This document shows positions 44,071 to 53,591 of a stretch of 64,000 bases of DNA, piece by piece. The DNA comes from Vallitaleaceae bacterium 9-2 (GTDB lineage Bacteria; Bacillota; Clostridia; Lachnospirales; Vallitaleaceae). Positions within the stretch are counted from its first letter, which is position 1. Every line of letters starts with the position of its first letter. The notes beneath the pieces are model-generated. The model made no database searches, was not told the DNA's origin, and was given only the letters and a program-made list of their open reading frames with translations. The stretch lies in contig CP121691.1 in the NCBI GenBank assembly GCA_038396585.1, forward strand, positions 1,984,001-2,048,000. Reading direction: 5' to 3'. The translations under genes were made by a program, and so were the position numbers.

Positions 44071-45306
44071 TTATGCATATAGTGGATATTTGTCAGTTAA
44101 ATCTTTAACCATATTCAATGCTTTTTCCTTTGAGTTGTCAAAATCCGTCAACGCAAGGTGTATGATTTCAGCAATGGTTTCCATATCTTCTTCTTTCATT
44201 CCTCGGGTTGTCACTGCCGGAGTCCCTAAACGAATACCACTGGTAACAAATGGACTTTCCGGATCAAAAGGAATCGTATTTTTATTACAGGTAACGCGAA
44301 CTTCATCCAACAATTTTTCTGCCACTTTACCCGTTAATCCTAAACTACGTAAGTCTAAAAGCATCAAATGATTATCTGTCCCACCGGACACGATATCAAT
44401 ACCTCGACGTATCAGTGCATCAGAAAGCGCTTGCGCATTTTTAACAATTTGCTGTTGATAGTCTTTAAACTCTTGACTTAGAACTTCTTTAAAGTTTACT
44501 GCTTTTGCAGCGATGATATGCATTAGTGGTCCACCCTGGATTCCTGGAAACACTGCTTTATCGATAGCTTTGGCATATTTTTCCTTGCATAAGATCATTC
44601 CGCCTCTTGGACCACGTAATGTTTTATGTGTTGTAGTCGTTACAAAATCAGCATACTCTACTGGGTTTGGATGAAGACCTGCCGCAACAAGCCCTGCAAT
44701 ATGTGCCATATCAACCATCAAATACGCTTCGACCTTATCTGCAATCTCTTTAAATCGCTTAAAGTCAATGGTTCGAGCATATGCACTTGCACCTGCAATA
44801 ATCATCTTAGGTTTTTCTTCAAGCGCAATTTTTTCAAGCTCGTCATAATCGATATAGCCTTCTTTTGTCACGCCATATGGAATAATGTTAAAATATTTTC
44901 CAGAGATATTAACTGGACTTCCATGTGTTAAATGTCCACCATGTGAAAGATTCATACCCATAACTTTATCACCCGGTTCTAAAACCGCAAAAAACACTGC
45001 CATATTTGCTTGCGCGCCGGAGTGCGGCTGTACATTCGCATGTTCTGCACCAAAGATTTCCTTTGCACGATCTCTTGCAAGGTTCTCAGCGATATCAACA
45101 CATTCGCATCCTCCATAATATCGTCGTCCCGGATATCCTTCAGCGTACTTGTTTGTCAACGGTGTTCCCATTGCCGCGATAACTGCTTCGGACACAAAAT
45201 TTTCGGATGCAATAAGTTCAATATTATTTTTTTGGCGATTAATTTCTGCCTCAATCGCGTCAGCCACTTCTGGATCAAACGCTTGTATTTTTTCAAATGA
45301 ATACAT
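44071..45306 (-). CDS. glyA: Serine hydroxymethyltransferase
   Basis: PLP enzyme that interconverts serine and glycine with tetrahydrofolate, supplying one-carbon units. The 411-residue chain shows [51 protein letters not shown], the Schiff-base Lys in [16 protein letters not shown], and [15 protein letters not shown] near the end. All active-site motifs are intact. GGAGGTAG lies just before the ATG. Confidence 0.98.
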   Translation of the reverse strand: MYSFEKIQAFDPEVADAIEAEINRQKNNIELIASENFVSEAVIAAMGTPLTNKYAEGYPGRRYYGGCECVDIAENLARDRAKEIFGAEHANVQPHSGAQANMAVFFAVLEPGDKVMGMNLSHGGHLTHGSPVNISGKYFNIIPYGVTKEGYIDYDELEKIALEEKPKMIIAGASAYARTIDFKRFKEIADKVEAYLMVDMAHIAGLVAAGLHPNPVEYADFVTTTTHKTLRGPRGGMILCKEKYAKAIDKAVFPGIQGGPLMHIIAAKAVNFKEVLSQEFKDYQQQIVKNAQALSDALIRRGIDIVSGGTDNHLMLLDLRSLGLTGKVAEKLLDEVRVTCNKNTIPFDPESPFVTSGIRLGTPAVTTRGMKEEDMETIAEIIHLALTDFDNSKEKALNMVKDLTDKYPLYA

Positions 45307-45429
45307 TTTCTACCTCCGTATTTTAAATTGTATGATAATGCCATTATTATAGCACATACTCCAACACATGGAAAGACTTTACTTCATTAACTCAAAAGAG
45401 TGTTTTGGCTTTTCGAAAGCTACTTTTGT

Positions 45430-45458
45430 TTGTAATACAGTAAAAATTATTGTATAAT
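45430..45458 (+). promoter_or_regulatory. Promoter of the EAL-HDOD gene
   Basis: TTGTAA (45430-45435), 17-base spacer, TATAAT (45453-45458), 36 bases before the ATG. Confidence 0.7.
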
Positions 45459-45494
45459 CAAAGGACAAAAGATGATAACTGTTAGGAGTATACT

Positions 45495-46718
45495 ATGGAT
45501 AATTATATTGCACGACAGCCTATTTTTGACAGGCATTCACACACGATTGCTTATGAGTTGCTGTATCGCCACACTCATGTAAATTATTTTGATGGGACCA
45601 TTGATGATTCAGCTGCTACATCTATCGTTCTAGTTAACAGCTATTTGAATTTCGGCCTAAAATTAATCTCTGAACACAAACTATGTTTTATTAACTTTAA
45701 TGATGATTTAATATTGCAAGATATTCCTTTGCTACTTTCTCCAGACCAAACGGTCATTGAACTTCTTGAGACCGTCAAACCCTCTTCTGAAATTATTGAA
45801 AAACTCATCCTCTTAAAATCCAAAGGGTATTTAATTGCTTTAGATGATTATACCTTTGACTATCCATATAAGGATATTCTAGATTTATGCGATATTGTAA
45901 AAGTCGATTTTTTTCTTAATCCAAAGGACAAGCTTCCTGCATTGTGTCATTACTTAAGAAAAAATCACAAATTAATCTTAGCAGAAAAAGTCGAAACAAA
46001 AGAAGAATTTAATTATGCCTTGGAATTAGGCTTTGACTATTTTCAAGGCTATTATTTTAGTCATCCAATTATGCTGAAAAAAAAGAAGATAAATACCGTA
46101 TATCAAAACTACATGCTTATCCTTTCAGAAATGCAAAAAGATGAACCGAACTATAACACCGTTGTAAGTATTATCGAAACGGATGTGTCGTTGACATATC
46201 GTTTGCTAAAACTTGTCAACTCTTCTTTTTCATTGGTAAATGATATTAAATCAATCAAACATGCGCTAGCTATTTTAGGAATCAATAATTTTAACAAATG
46301 GTTTACTTTAGCCACTATTAATCAATTAAGCCAAGATCAGCCGGATGAACTTGTAAAAATCAGCATTTTCCGAATGAAGTTTATGGAAAACTTAGGTAAT
46401 GCTTCTTCTTTTTATACCTATGTCAGCTCTTTACGTATGATTGGTGTCCTATCCATGCTTGATGCTATATTAGAACAGCCAATGGATGTAGTTCTTAACG
46501 AACTCCCCATTCTTGAAGATATAAAAAACACCCTGCTTCTTAAAGAAACAAAGTTTTCAGATCTGTTTCAACTTATGATTGCCTATGAAAAAGGAGACTT
46601 TGACGCAGCTCAAGATATTTGCAAAAAAATAGATCTAGACTTTACTGCTTTTCCAGATCTATATCTTAACGCTATATCTTGGGCAGATGAGTTGTTTGAT
46701 TATCTAAACCATGGGTAA
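45495..46718 (+). CDS. EAL-HDOD signalling protein (YuxH-like)
   Basis: A 407-residue soluble protein with an N-terminal EAL-like domain (MDNYIARQPIFDRHSHTIAY, then YELLYRH) and a C-terminal HDOD domain (about 205-390, VVSIIETDVSLTYRLLKLVN, then IKHALAILGINNFNKW). Key catalytic EAL positions are altered: DDFGTG is replaced by LDDYTF and no ExLxR glutamate set is complete, so it probably binds rather than cleaves c-di-GMP, or has another role. HDOD domains bind partner proteins. AGGAG precedes the ATG. Its 3' end overlaps lon by 47 bases on the opposite strand. Confidence 0.9.
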   Translation: MDNYIARQPIFDRHSHTIAYELLYRHTHVNYFDGTIDDSAATSIVLVNSYLNFGLKLISEHKLCFINFNDDLILQDIPLLLSPDQTVIELLETVKPSSEIIEKLILLKSKGYLIALDDYTFDYPYKDILDLCDIVKVDFFLNPKDKLPALCHYLRKNHKLILAEKVETKEEFNYALELGFDYFQGYYFSHPIMLKKKKINTVYQNYMLILSEMQKDEPNYNTVVSIIETDVSLTYRLLKLVNSSFSLVNDIKSIKHALAILGINNFNKWFTLATINQLSQDQPDELVKISIFRMKFMENLGNASSFYTYVSSLRMIGVLSMLDAILEQPMDVVLNELPILEDIKNTLLLKETKFSDLFQLMIAYEKGDFDAAQDICKKIDLDFTAFPDLYLNAISWADELFDYLNHG

Positions 46719-49050
46719 CATCAAACAGCTCTTGAGGAGTGTTTATCTCAATGCCAAGTGCATGAATAAGCACTTCTTCTATCTTTTCAACAAAAATAAA
46801 TTCCATCTCTTCTCGCACCTGTTTTGGTACATCTTCTAAGTCTTTAGCATTGTCTTTTGGCATGAGAATTTTTTTAATTCCGGCGCGATGTGCTGCCAGT
46901 ATCTTTTCTTTAATTCCACCCACGGCTAATACATAGCCACTCAGTGTTACTTCACCTGTCATCGCTAAGGAAGCATCGACTTTTTTTCCGGTTGCAAGTG
47001 AGGCTAGTGCCGTTAGAATTGTAACTCCAGCTGATGGACCATCCTTTGGCGTCGCCCCGGACGGAACATGCAGATGAATGTCCTTCTTATGAAAATCCAA
47101 AAAAGTCACTTGATGTGTCAGTCGCGACTTAACAAGAGACAAAGCGATTTTGGCTGATTCTTTCATGACATCTCCCAGCTGACCAGTTAGCATCAATTGC
47201 CCTTTGCCTGGCATAAAAGTTCCTTCAACAAAGAGTATGTCACCTCCAACCGGTGTCCATGCTAAGCCTGTTACCACTCCAGCAGCACTTTCTTTGCGCA
47301 TCGCTTCGTGCCTTGCCGTCTTTTGCCCTAACAACTCTTTCACGGCATTATTATCAACAATATATGCTTCGTTAACTTCTTCAAGAACAATTTTTTCAAT
47401 CACATTACGCAAAACTTCATCAATATTTTTTTTGAGGGCACGCACACCTGCCTCGCGAGTATATTGGTCAATAATTGTTCGAATCGCCTCATCTTCAAAC
47501 GCTACTTCATTGGCTTTTAAGCCATATTCTTTAATAGCATTTGGAATCAGATGATTCTTTGCAATGTGAAACTTTTCATAATTTGTATAGCTACTAATCT
47601 GAATCACTTCCAAGCGATCAAGTAGAGGTTTAGGAATTCTATTGATATTATTCGCAGTCGCCACAAAAAATACGTTGGATAAATCATAAGGCACTTCGAG
47701 ATAATGATCTGCAAAGGAGTTGTTTTGTTCTGGATCAAGCACCTCAAGAAGAGCACTTGAAGGGTCTCCACTATTGGACACAGATAGCTTATCGATTTCA
47801 TCAAGGACGAACACAGGGTTTTGAGTCCCTGCTTTTCGCATACCTTGTATAATCCGTCCCGGAAGCGCACCTAAATATGTTCTGCGGTGGCCTCGAACTT
47901 CAGCTTCATCACGAACCCCACCTAGACTAATACGTATATATTCACGCTCTAATGCCTGTGCAATACTTTTACCAAGACTGGTTTTTCCTGTTCCCGGTGG
48001 TCCCACTAACAGTAAAATAGATCCCTGTTTGTCATTTTGAAGCTTCATCACAGCAATATGTTGCATAATACGTTTTTTAACCTGATCCATGCCGTAGTGA
48101 TTTTCATCTAGAACTTCACGCGCTTTTTTAACATCCGTATCATGAAGCTTATTTTCCCAAGGCAACTCTAGAAGTGTATCTAGGTAATTTCTGATAATAT
48201 GCCCTTCTGAGTTGTTGCTTCCCGAAGTTTCAAGCTTATTTAATTCCCTTTTCGCCGCTTTAATCGCTTCATCCGACATATTTGCATTCTCAATACGCTC
48301 GCGATAACTTTGCGCTGAGTTTGGATCACCATCTTGTTCACCTAACTCTTGCTGTATAGCTTTTAGTTGCTCTCTTAATAAATTCTGTCTATAATTTCGA
48401 TTATTTTTCTTATTATACTTTTGAGCCATTTCAACTTGCAGTTCAACAACTTCACGCTGTTTTGCCAAATACTCTAAAAATAATAATCCTCTTTCTTTTA
48501 TACTATCGGTTTCAAGCAATACATATTTTTTTGCTAAACTCGACGATAAAAACGGTAACAAATGGCCAACAAGTCCATTTAACGTTTTTTGTCGATCAAT
48601 GACCTGCAAAAATTCATCATTTCCTTGGAAATGCTCACCAATATCATGAACACTTGCTTTAATATATTGAAGCATTTGTTGCTGTCCTTCTTCTGACAAA
48701 TCATTTTGCTCTGGATATTCTTCATATGTTCCCAGTGCAATATCCCCGTCAATAAGTACTTGGTCCACTTTAACTCTTTCTAAGCTTGATGCATAGACTA
48801 AATAGCCTTTACTTGCCTTTTCAACTTTTTCCAGTTTTAAAAGTGTACCTATAGAATAAAAACTATCTGAACGAATGGTATCTTTCACAACGCCTTCACG
48901 AATAGATAGCGCTAGTGCAAATCCTTGTGTTTGGCGCAGTTGATCGGATAGACTCTCACCCAACTGTTCATCAACAGACAATTTTGTCTCTGTAAAGGGC
49001 ATAATAACGGTATCAACGATTGGAACTATATGTAAAGTATCTAATTTCAT
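46672..49050 (-). CDS. lon: ATP-dependent protease Lon
   Basis: Hexameric AAA+ serine protease of 792 residues. N-terminal substrate domain (LHIVPIVDTVIMPFTETKLS), coiled-coil helical part, AAA module with GPPGTGKTSLGKSIA and VFVLDEIDKLS, and the protease domain with the catalytic Ser in PKDGPSAGVT and Lys in LAVGGIKEKILAAHR. Start: GGAG lies 8 bases before the ATG at 49050; the ATG two codons upstream (49056) is only two bases from it. The promoter is very strong in consensus terms. It has the longest convergent overlap in the window (47 bases with the EAL-HDOD gene). Confidence 0.97.
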   Translation of the reverse strand: MKLDTLHIVPIVDTVIMPFTETKLSVDEQLGESLSDQLRQTQGFALALSIREGVVKDTIRSDSFYSIGTLLKLEKVEKASKGYLVYASSLERVKVDQVLIDGDIALGTYEEYPEQNDLSEEGQQQMLQYIKASVHDIGEHFQGNDEFLQVIDRQKTLNGLVGHLLPFLSSSLAKKYVLLETDSIKERGLLFLEYLAKQREVVELQVEMAQKYNKKNNRNYRQNLLREQLKAIQQELGEQDGDPNSAQSYRERIENANMSDEAIKAAKRELNKLETSGSNNSEGHIIRNYLDTLLELPWENKLHDTDVKKAREVLDENHYGMDQVKKRIMQHIAVMKLQNDKQGSILLLVGPPGTGKTSLGKSIAQALEREYIRISLGGVRDEAEVRGHRRTYLGALPGRIIQGMRKAGTQNPVFVLDEIDKLSVSNSGDPSSALLEVLDPEQNNSFADHYLEVPYDLSNVFFVATANNINRIPKPLLDRLEVIQISSYTNYEKFHIAKNHLIPNAIKEYGLKANEVAFEDEAIRTIIDQYTREAGVRALKKNIDEVLRNVIEKIVLEEVNEAYIVDNNAVKELLGQKTARHEAMRKESAAGVVTGLAWTPVGGDILFVEGTFMPGKGQLMLTGQLGDVMKESAKIALSLVKSRLTHQVTFLDFHKKDIHLHVPSGATPKDGPSAGVTILTALASLATGKKVDASLAMTGEVTLSGYVLAVGGIKEKILAAHRAGIKKILMPKDNAKDLEDVPKQVREEMEFIFVEKIEEVLIHALGIEINTPQELFDVTHGLDNQTTHLPKI

Positions 49051-49107
49051 AATCATTCTCCTTCCTTAATATATACACTTATGTATATTGGAATATTATA
49101 ATATACA

Positions 49108-49136
49108 ATTATACGTTATTTGAGAATGAATGTCAA
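49108..49136 (-). promoter_or_regulatory. Promoter of lon
   Basis: On the minus strand TTGACA (49131-49136), 17-base spacer, TATAAT (49108-49113); both hexamers are perfect consensus, 58 bases before the ATG. An AT-rich inverted repeat region lies between it and the start. No CIRCE or CtsR site was seen. Confidence 0.85.
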
Positions 49137-49148
49137 TATTCCTCTGAC

Positions 49149-50075
49149 CTATGGCATTACCGTTCTTGGGCTGTAATGAATCCGCACATTGATATCATGG
49201 TTATAGTTTCCAAAAGACTTGCCATAAATTGTTAATCCACCAACATGTTCTGCATCTTGGGGAACACTAAAGCGAAACTTTATCGGACTTTGATGGTCCA
49301 TTTCAAAGGCATCAATTGTCACTTCTGACACTTTTAACCCATCAACAAACGTTCCCTTATTATTAATTGTAATTAGCTTTAACAGACCATATTGATTCCA
49401 ATTTGGGAACCACCAATCCGGCGTAAAAATCCCTTTGATTTCACCAAAATCTCCAGGGCTTGTCCACATGCCAATCCACTGACCATTCAAATGAAAATGT
49501 ATATTGGACGGCCATATCTCATTAATTCCCGGCGCTTCTGAACCTAGCTCGACGGATAATGATATTTGGTCGATTTTTTGATTCCTTGGCAGTAAGTTGG
49601 GAATAATATATTCTACATAGCCTTGGGTAAACCACAATATATCTGCATCAAAACGATCTGAGTGCCCAAAAAACCTCGCATCGTCAACTTCTCCCACCAA
49701 ATGATTCGCTGTCGCTAACCCACACGTTGGATAAATTTCATAATCCGAATATTGACCTATACGTATTTCAGTCTCATAGATATTTTTAGGATTTTCCCTA
49801 TTATTGACTTCTACGAGAATTTTATCCAATTGTGTCACACATTTTTTGATATTTCCATGACCATGAGTTTCATTAACCACAGTAATCAAATGACTTTCTT
49901 CTAGTTTTTTAATGTGATTTGTCAACGCACCATTTGTAATATTTAAATGTGTTGCAAGTTCATTCATACTCATGCCACCGCTTTCTGTCAGTAGCTTAAT
50001 AATATCAATCCGTACTTTTGACCCTAATGCTTTAAATACATCTAAACCTTCTTCAATTGTTTTAATATGTAACAT
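49149..50075 (-). CDS. ArsR-fold regulator with a large C-terminal domain
   Basis: A 308-residue protein: an ArsR-like winged helix at the N-terminus (VFKALGSKVRIDIIKLLTES, then MNELATHLNITNGALTNHIK, LEESHLITVV; residues 12-75) joined to about 200 residues rich in Trp, Gly and beta strands (CGLATANHLVGEVDDARFFG; SPGDFGEIKGIFTPDWWFPN). Typical ArsR proteins are about 100 residues, so this is a two-domain form; related proteins sit beside sugar ABC transporters, and the C-terminal part may bind the sugar (inference). Start: GGGAGG lies 5 bases before the ATG at 50075; the codon at 50090 overlaps it and is rejected. Divergent from the ABC operon. Confidence 0.9.
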   Translation of the reverse strand: MLHIKTIEEGLDVFKALGSKVRIDIIKLLTESGGMSMNELATHLNITNGALTNHIKKLEESHLITVVNETHGHGNIKKCVTQLDKILVEVNNRENPKNIYETEIRIGQYSDYEIYPTCGLATANHLVGEVDDARFFGHSDRFDADILWFTQGYVEYIIPNLLPRNQKIDQISLSVELGSEAPGINEIWPSNIHFHLNGQWIGMWTSPGDFGEIKGIFTPDWWFPNWNQYGLLKLITINNKGTFVDGLKVSEVTIDAFEMDHQSPIKFRFSVPQDAEHVGGLTIYGKSFGNYNHDINVRIHYSPRTVMP

Positions 50076-50224
50076 AAGAACCTCCCACAATAGTAACTTA
50101 TTTTGAATTATAGCTTATGCGAAAATGCTTTTCAAGGAACTTTTCTTTTTCTTTCATCCAAATTTTTGTTCGTAAAACTATTTAGTCTTTTTTTAAGCCT
50201 TTTATTTGTCATTTTGAATTATCT

Positions 50225-50240
50225 TTTAGTATATTCTAAA
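50225..50240. promoter_or_regulatory. Candidate operator: inverted repeat before the ABC transporter operon
   Basis: TTTAG-TATATT-CTAAA is a perfect inverted repeat (5 bp arms, 6-bp spacer) ending 16 bases before the -35. A 12-base direct repeat ATTTTGAATTAT occurs at 50100-50111 and 50211-50222. Either could be the site of the divergent regulator. Confidence 0.35.
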
Positions 50241-50256
50241 TTATTTTATAAAAACA

Positions 50257-50285
50257 TTGACTAATATTTTTCTAAGTTATATAAT
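50257..50285 (+). promoter_or_regulatory. Promoter of the ABC sugar transporter operon
   Basis: TTGACT (50257-50262), 17-base spacer, TATAAT (50280-50285), 72 bases before the ATG. The flanking 281-base gap is AT-rich and holds no gene. Confidence 0.8.
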
Positions 50286-50356
50286 ACTACTAACAAACGC
50301 TTTGGTAAAGCTGTTTTTTTATATCATTTTAACAAAATTAAAAGGAGGATAATTTT

Positions 50357-51757
50357 ATGAAAATGCACACTCAAAGAATGGGAACACTTTTACTTATTTT
50401 AATTGTAGCCTTTACTTTAACCGGATGCGGCGGTGGAACCTCAAGTACATCAACATCATCCGACGATACGACTTCTTCATCTGAGGCATCCAGTAGCGAC
50501 AATACTAGCGAAACCTCTCAACTTGGTTCTGAAACAGCCGGTGATAATGCAACCGAATTTGATTATTGGACATTTGTAGATTTACACGGCAAGCACTTCG
50601 AAAAAATGTTGGGATTATGGAACCAAGCCAATCCAGATCGACAAATAAAGCTTAATGTTACGGTGATGCCATATGATGATATGCATAACAAGCTTTTAAT
50701 CGCAGTTCAGACCGGACAGGGCGCTCCAGATATATCCGATATTGAAGTTGGTCGTTTTCCAGACTTTATTGCCGGTAATGAAGTTCCTCTTGTTGACTTG
50801 ACCGATGTTGTTGCACCATATGCGGACAAACTCGTACAGTCTCGACTAGATATCTACAGCAAAGAGGGCGCAATTTATGGATTTCCAACACATGTTGGTG
50901 CAACCGTTGCTTTTTATAATACCGAGCTTTTAGAACAGGCTGATATTGACTATACAAAAATTGTCACTTGGGACGATTATAAAGCTGCAGGCATTAAGCT
51001 TTATGAAACTACAGGTAAGTATCTAGGAACAGCGGATACAAGTGCAGGATGGCAAGCTTCTATGTTATCTGCCCAGCAAGGCGTCGATGTAACTGATGCC
51101 GACGGCAATCCTACCGTCAATTCCCCTGAATTAATTAAAGGTTATGAAATGCTTGTTGATCTTCAAGCCAATAATGTGATCGCAACTATTCCTGGTGGTC
51201 AACCCGATACTGAAGAAGCCAAAGGGGAATATAACATGGGTAATTATGGCTCTGCTTTGATGCCATTGTGGTTTATGTCCCGCTTTACCAACGAAATGAC
51301 CGACCTTAAAGGAAAAATTGCCATTGCCCCTCTTCCAGTTTTTGAAGAAGGTCAACCACGTTCTTTAGGTTTAGGTGGAACAGGAACTGTTGTTACAAAG
51401 TCAGCCAAAGATATTGAATTAGCTAAAGATTTTCTAACCTTTGCAAAAATATCCGATGAAGCAAATATCGAAATATGGAACACTCTCGGTTTTGACCCTG
51501 TCAACACAGATGTCTGGGCCATGGAAGATGTAACGCATAATCCTGAAAACGAGTTTGTTCAATATTTCATCAACAATCCATTTGATGTTTTGAATGAAAT
51601 TAAGGATGAAATCATGCTTGTAAAATCGACCGCATCTTCACCAAGCATTAACAATATATTAAATACCATTACAACAAATGAGATTTTTGAAGATGGACGC
51701 GATGTAACTGAGGCACTTAATGAAGCTCAAGAGCTTATCGAACAAGACTTGCAATAA
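50357..51757 (+). CDS. Sugar-type ABC transporter substrate-binding lipoprotein
   Basis: A 466-residue extracellular binding protein. The signal peptide ends in LTGC (lipobox, Cys about residue 23), followed by a Ser/Thr/Gly-rich tether (to about residue 65). The mature domain is a family 1 solute-binding protein: FDYWTFVDLHGKHFEKMLGL, DISDIEVGRFPDFIAGNEVP, GAIYGFPTHVGATVAFYNTE, SAGWQASMLSAQQGVD, and ALMPLWFMSRFTNEMTDLKG. The sugar or oligosaccharide cannot be named. AGGAGG precedes the ATG. First gene of an operon with two permeases; a hairpin follows it. Confidence 0.94.
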   Translation: MKMHTQRMGTLLLILIVAFTLTGCGGGTSSTSTSSDDTTSSSEASSSDNTSETSQLGSETAGDNATEFDYWTFVDLHGKHFEKMLGLWNQANPDRQIKLNVTVMPYDDMHNKLLIAVQTGQGAPDISDIEVGRFPDFIAGNEVPLVDLTDVVAPYADKLVQSRLDIYSKEGAIYGFPTHVGATVAFYNTELLEQADIDYTKIVTWDDYKAAGIKLYETTGKYLGTADTSAGWQASMLSAQQGVDVTDADGNPTVNSPELIKGYEMLVDLQANNVIATIPGGQPDTEEAKGEYNMGNYGSALMPLWFMSRFTNEMTDLKGKIAIAPLPVFEEGQPRSLGLGGTGTVVTKSAKDIELAKDFLTFAKISDEANIEIWNTLGFDPVNTDVWAMEDVTHNPENEFVQYFINNPFDVLNEIKDEIMLVKSTASSPSINNILNTITTNEIFEDGRDVTEALNEAQELIEQDLQ

Positions 51758-51776
51758 GAACAACATACACGTAATG

Positions 51777-51809
51777 AACGCTACCTATAGTAATCTATAG
51801 GTATGCGTT
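51777..51809 (+). promoter_or_regulatory. Intercistronic hairpin between the binding protein and first permease genes
   Basis: AACGC-TACCTATAG pairs with CTATAGGTA-T-GCGTT (loop TAAT, one bulged T), about 14 pairs, and no T-run follows. Such hairpins downstream of binding-protein genes (as in malE) stabilise the upstream mRNA so that more binding protein than permease is made. Confidence 0.65.
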
Positions 51810-51832
51810 GCATTGCTAGGAAGGAGCCCTAT

Positions 51833-52738
51833 ATGATCAACTTTAAACGTTTTTTACACTCAAAAAAATATGCACCTTATATCTTTATTCTTCCTTTCAT
51901 CATTATTTTCTTGATATTTTGGTTGTTCCCATTACTCAATTCTTTTCGGATGAGTTTTCAAGATCAAATGCTTGGTCAGGAGCCTATATGGATAGGATTT
52001 GATAATTATAGAAAACTACTTAATGATACTGTATTTGTTAAAGCCGTATCCAATAGTGTCATATATATGGTGGCTACCCTTATTTTGTTGATTCCATTGC
52101 CTATGCTTTTTGCCGTCTTAATTGACAGCAAATATATGCGCGCCCGTGAATTTTTCAAATCGTCTTTTTTTGTCCCTGCCTTAACCTCAGTTGTGGTTGC
52201 AGGAACCATTTTTCGTTTAATCTTTGGCGAAATGGAAGGTTCACTCATGAACTCCTTTCTTGCAAACTTTAATTTAGGACCTTATAAATATCTAAAAGAC
52301 CAAACATTAAGTCGGGTTGCGCTGTTGGCATTAGCTTGTTGGCGTTGGACAGGCGTTAATATGTTATATTTTTTGGCCGGATTAAACGCCATTGACAAAG
52401 AATATTATGAAGCTGCAGCTATTGATGGCGCCAGTGCATTTGAGCGCTTTAAAAATATTACCATTCCTTTAATAAAACCTACAACCGTCTATGTTTTGAC
52501 GATTAGCATTTATGCTGGCTTAGCCATGTTCACAGAAAGTCTGATGCTATTTAATGGAAATAACTCGCCTAAAAATATCGGCTTGACCATTGTCGGTTAT
52601 CTGTATCGCCAAGGCATCGAAAAAAATCGCCTGGGATATGCTGCAACAGTAGGCATTGTCCTTTTAATTGTTGCAATGACAATTAATCTGACTCAACTAA
52701 AACTCACAGGTACTTTTAAAAAGGAGGGGAATAATTAA
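51833..52738 (+). CDS. Sugar ABC transporter permease (MalF/UgpA-like)
   Basis: A 301-residue inner-membrane permease with about six membrane segments (FIIIFLIFWLFPLLNSF first). The EAA loop that contacts the ATPase is YYEAAAIDGASAFERFKNIT followed by IPLIKP, a good match to the family signature. Start: AAGGAG lies 8 bases before the ATG at 51833; an in-frame codon at 51803 sits inside the hairpin and is rejected. The stop overlaps the next ATG (TAATG), so the two permeases are coupled. Confidence 0.93.
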   Translation: MINFKRFLHSKKYAPYIFILPFIIIFLIFWLFPLLNSFRMSFQDQMLGQEPIWIGFDNYRKLLNDTVFVKAVSNSVIYMVATLILLIPLPMLFAVLIDSKYMRAREFFKSSFFVPALTSVVVAGTIFRLIFGEMEGSLMNSFLANFNLGPYKYLKDQTLSRVALLALACWRWTGVNMLYFLAGLNAIDKEYYEAAAIDGASAFERFKNITIPLIKPTTVYVLTISIYAGLAMFTESLMLFNGNNSPKNIGLTIVGYLYRQGIEKNRLGYAATVGIVLLIVAMTINLTQLKLTGTFKKEGNN

Positions 52739-53589
52739 TGTCAAAAAAAGCGAAAACAACAAAGTCAAAGTTAATTACCCTTTCACTGATTCTTTTTTTC
52801 ACTTTGCTTTTCATTATCATAATGCTTCCCTTTTACGCAATTACTTTAGCTTCATTTAAGCCTGGTGAAGATTTAATTCGCTACGGATTGAATTTACGTT
52901 TTGACCTTAATCTTATGAGTTTTGATAACTTTATCTTTTTATTTACAGGCGACCATGAGTATTTTACTTGGTTTAAGAATAGTATGGGACTAACGATTGT
53001 TCAAGTCACATTAACCTTATTTATCAGTGCATTTGTTGCCTATGGATTTGCTGCTTATGAATTTAAAGGTAAAACCCCATTATTTATCTGTGTCCTTATG
53101 ATTATGATGGTACCTTTTGAAATTTTATTGTTGCCTCTATACAAATTGATTTTTGATTTAAAGCTCATGAATACTTATGCTGCTATTGTTCTTCCCGGAA
53201 TTGCCAATGCCGGAACCATTTTTTTCTTTCGCCAATACCTTCGTGGGATTCCAAAGGCAATCATTGATTCCGGACGCGTTGATGGCGCAACAGAATACGG
53301 TATTTTCTTTCGTTTGATAATCCCTATTATGAAGCCCTCATTTGCTGCAATGGCTATATTAAATGGTATGAATAGCTGGAATAATTTATTATGGCCTTTT
53401 ATGGTATTAGGCGATGGGGACAAATTCACTCTTCCTATCGGATTAAAAACCCTGTTAACTCCATATGGTAATAATTATGATTTACTTATTGTTGGTTCTT
53501 TTTTTGCCATATTGCCTATCTTTCTCCTCTTTCTCGCCTTTCAAAAGTATTTTATTGGCGGTATGACCGCTGGAGCTGTTAAAGGCTAA
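52738..53589 (+). CDS. Sugar ABC transporter permease (MalG/UgpE-like)
   Basis: A 283-residue inner-membrane permease with about six membrane segments. The EAA-type loop reads AIIDSGRVDGATEYGIFFRL followed by IIPIMKP. Shares one base with the upstream permease stop; AGGAGGGG lies 11 bases before the ATG. No ATP-binding subunit gene follows; such CUT1 systems often share a multi-task ATPase (MsiK/MsmX) encoded elsewhere. No glycoside hydrolase gene is adjacent either. Confidence 0.93.
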   Translation: MSKKAKTTKSKLITLSLILFFTLLFIIIMLPFYAITLASFKPGEDLIRYGLNLRFDLNLMSFDNFIFLFTGDHEYFTWFKNSMGLTIVQVTLTLFISAFVAYGFAAYEFKGKTPLFICVLMIMMVPFEILLLPLYKLIFDLKLMNTYAAIVLPGIANAGTIFFFRQYLRGIPKAIIDSGRVDGATEYGIFFRLIIPIMKPSFAAMAILNGMNSWNNLLWPFMVLGDGDKFTLPIGLKTLLTPYGNNYDLLIVGSFFAILPIFLLFLAFQKYFIGGMTAGAVKG

Positions 53590-53591
53590 TT

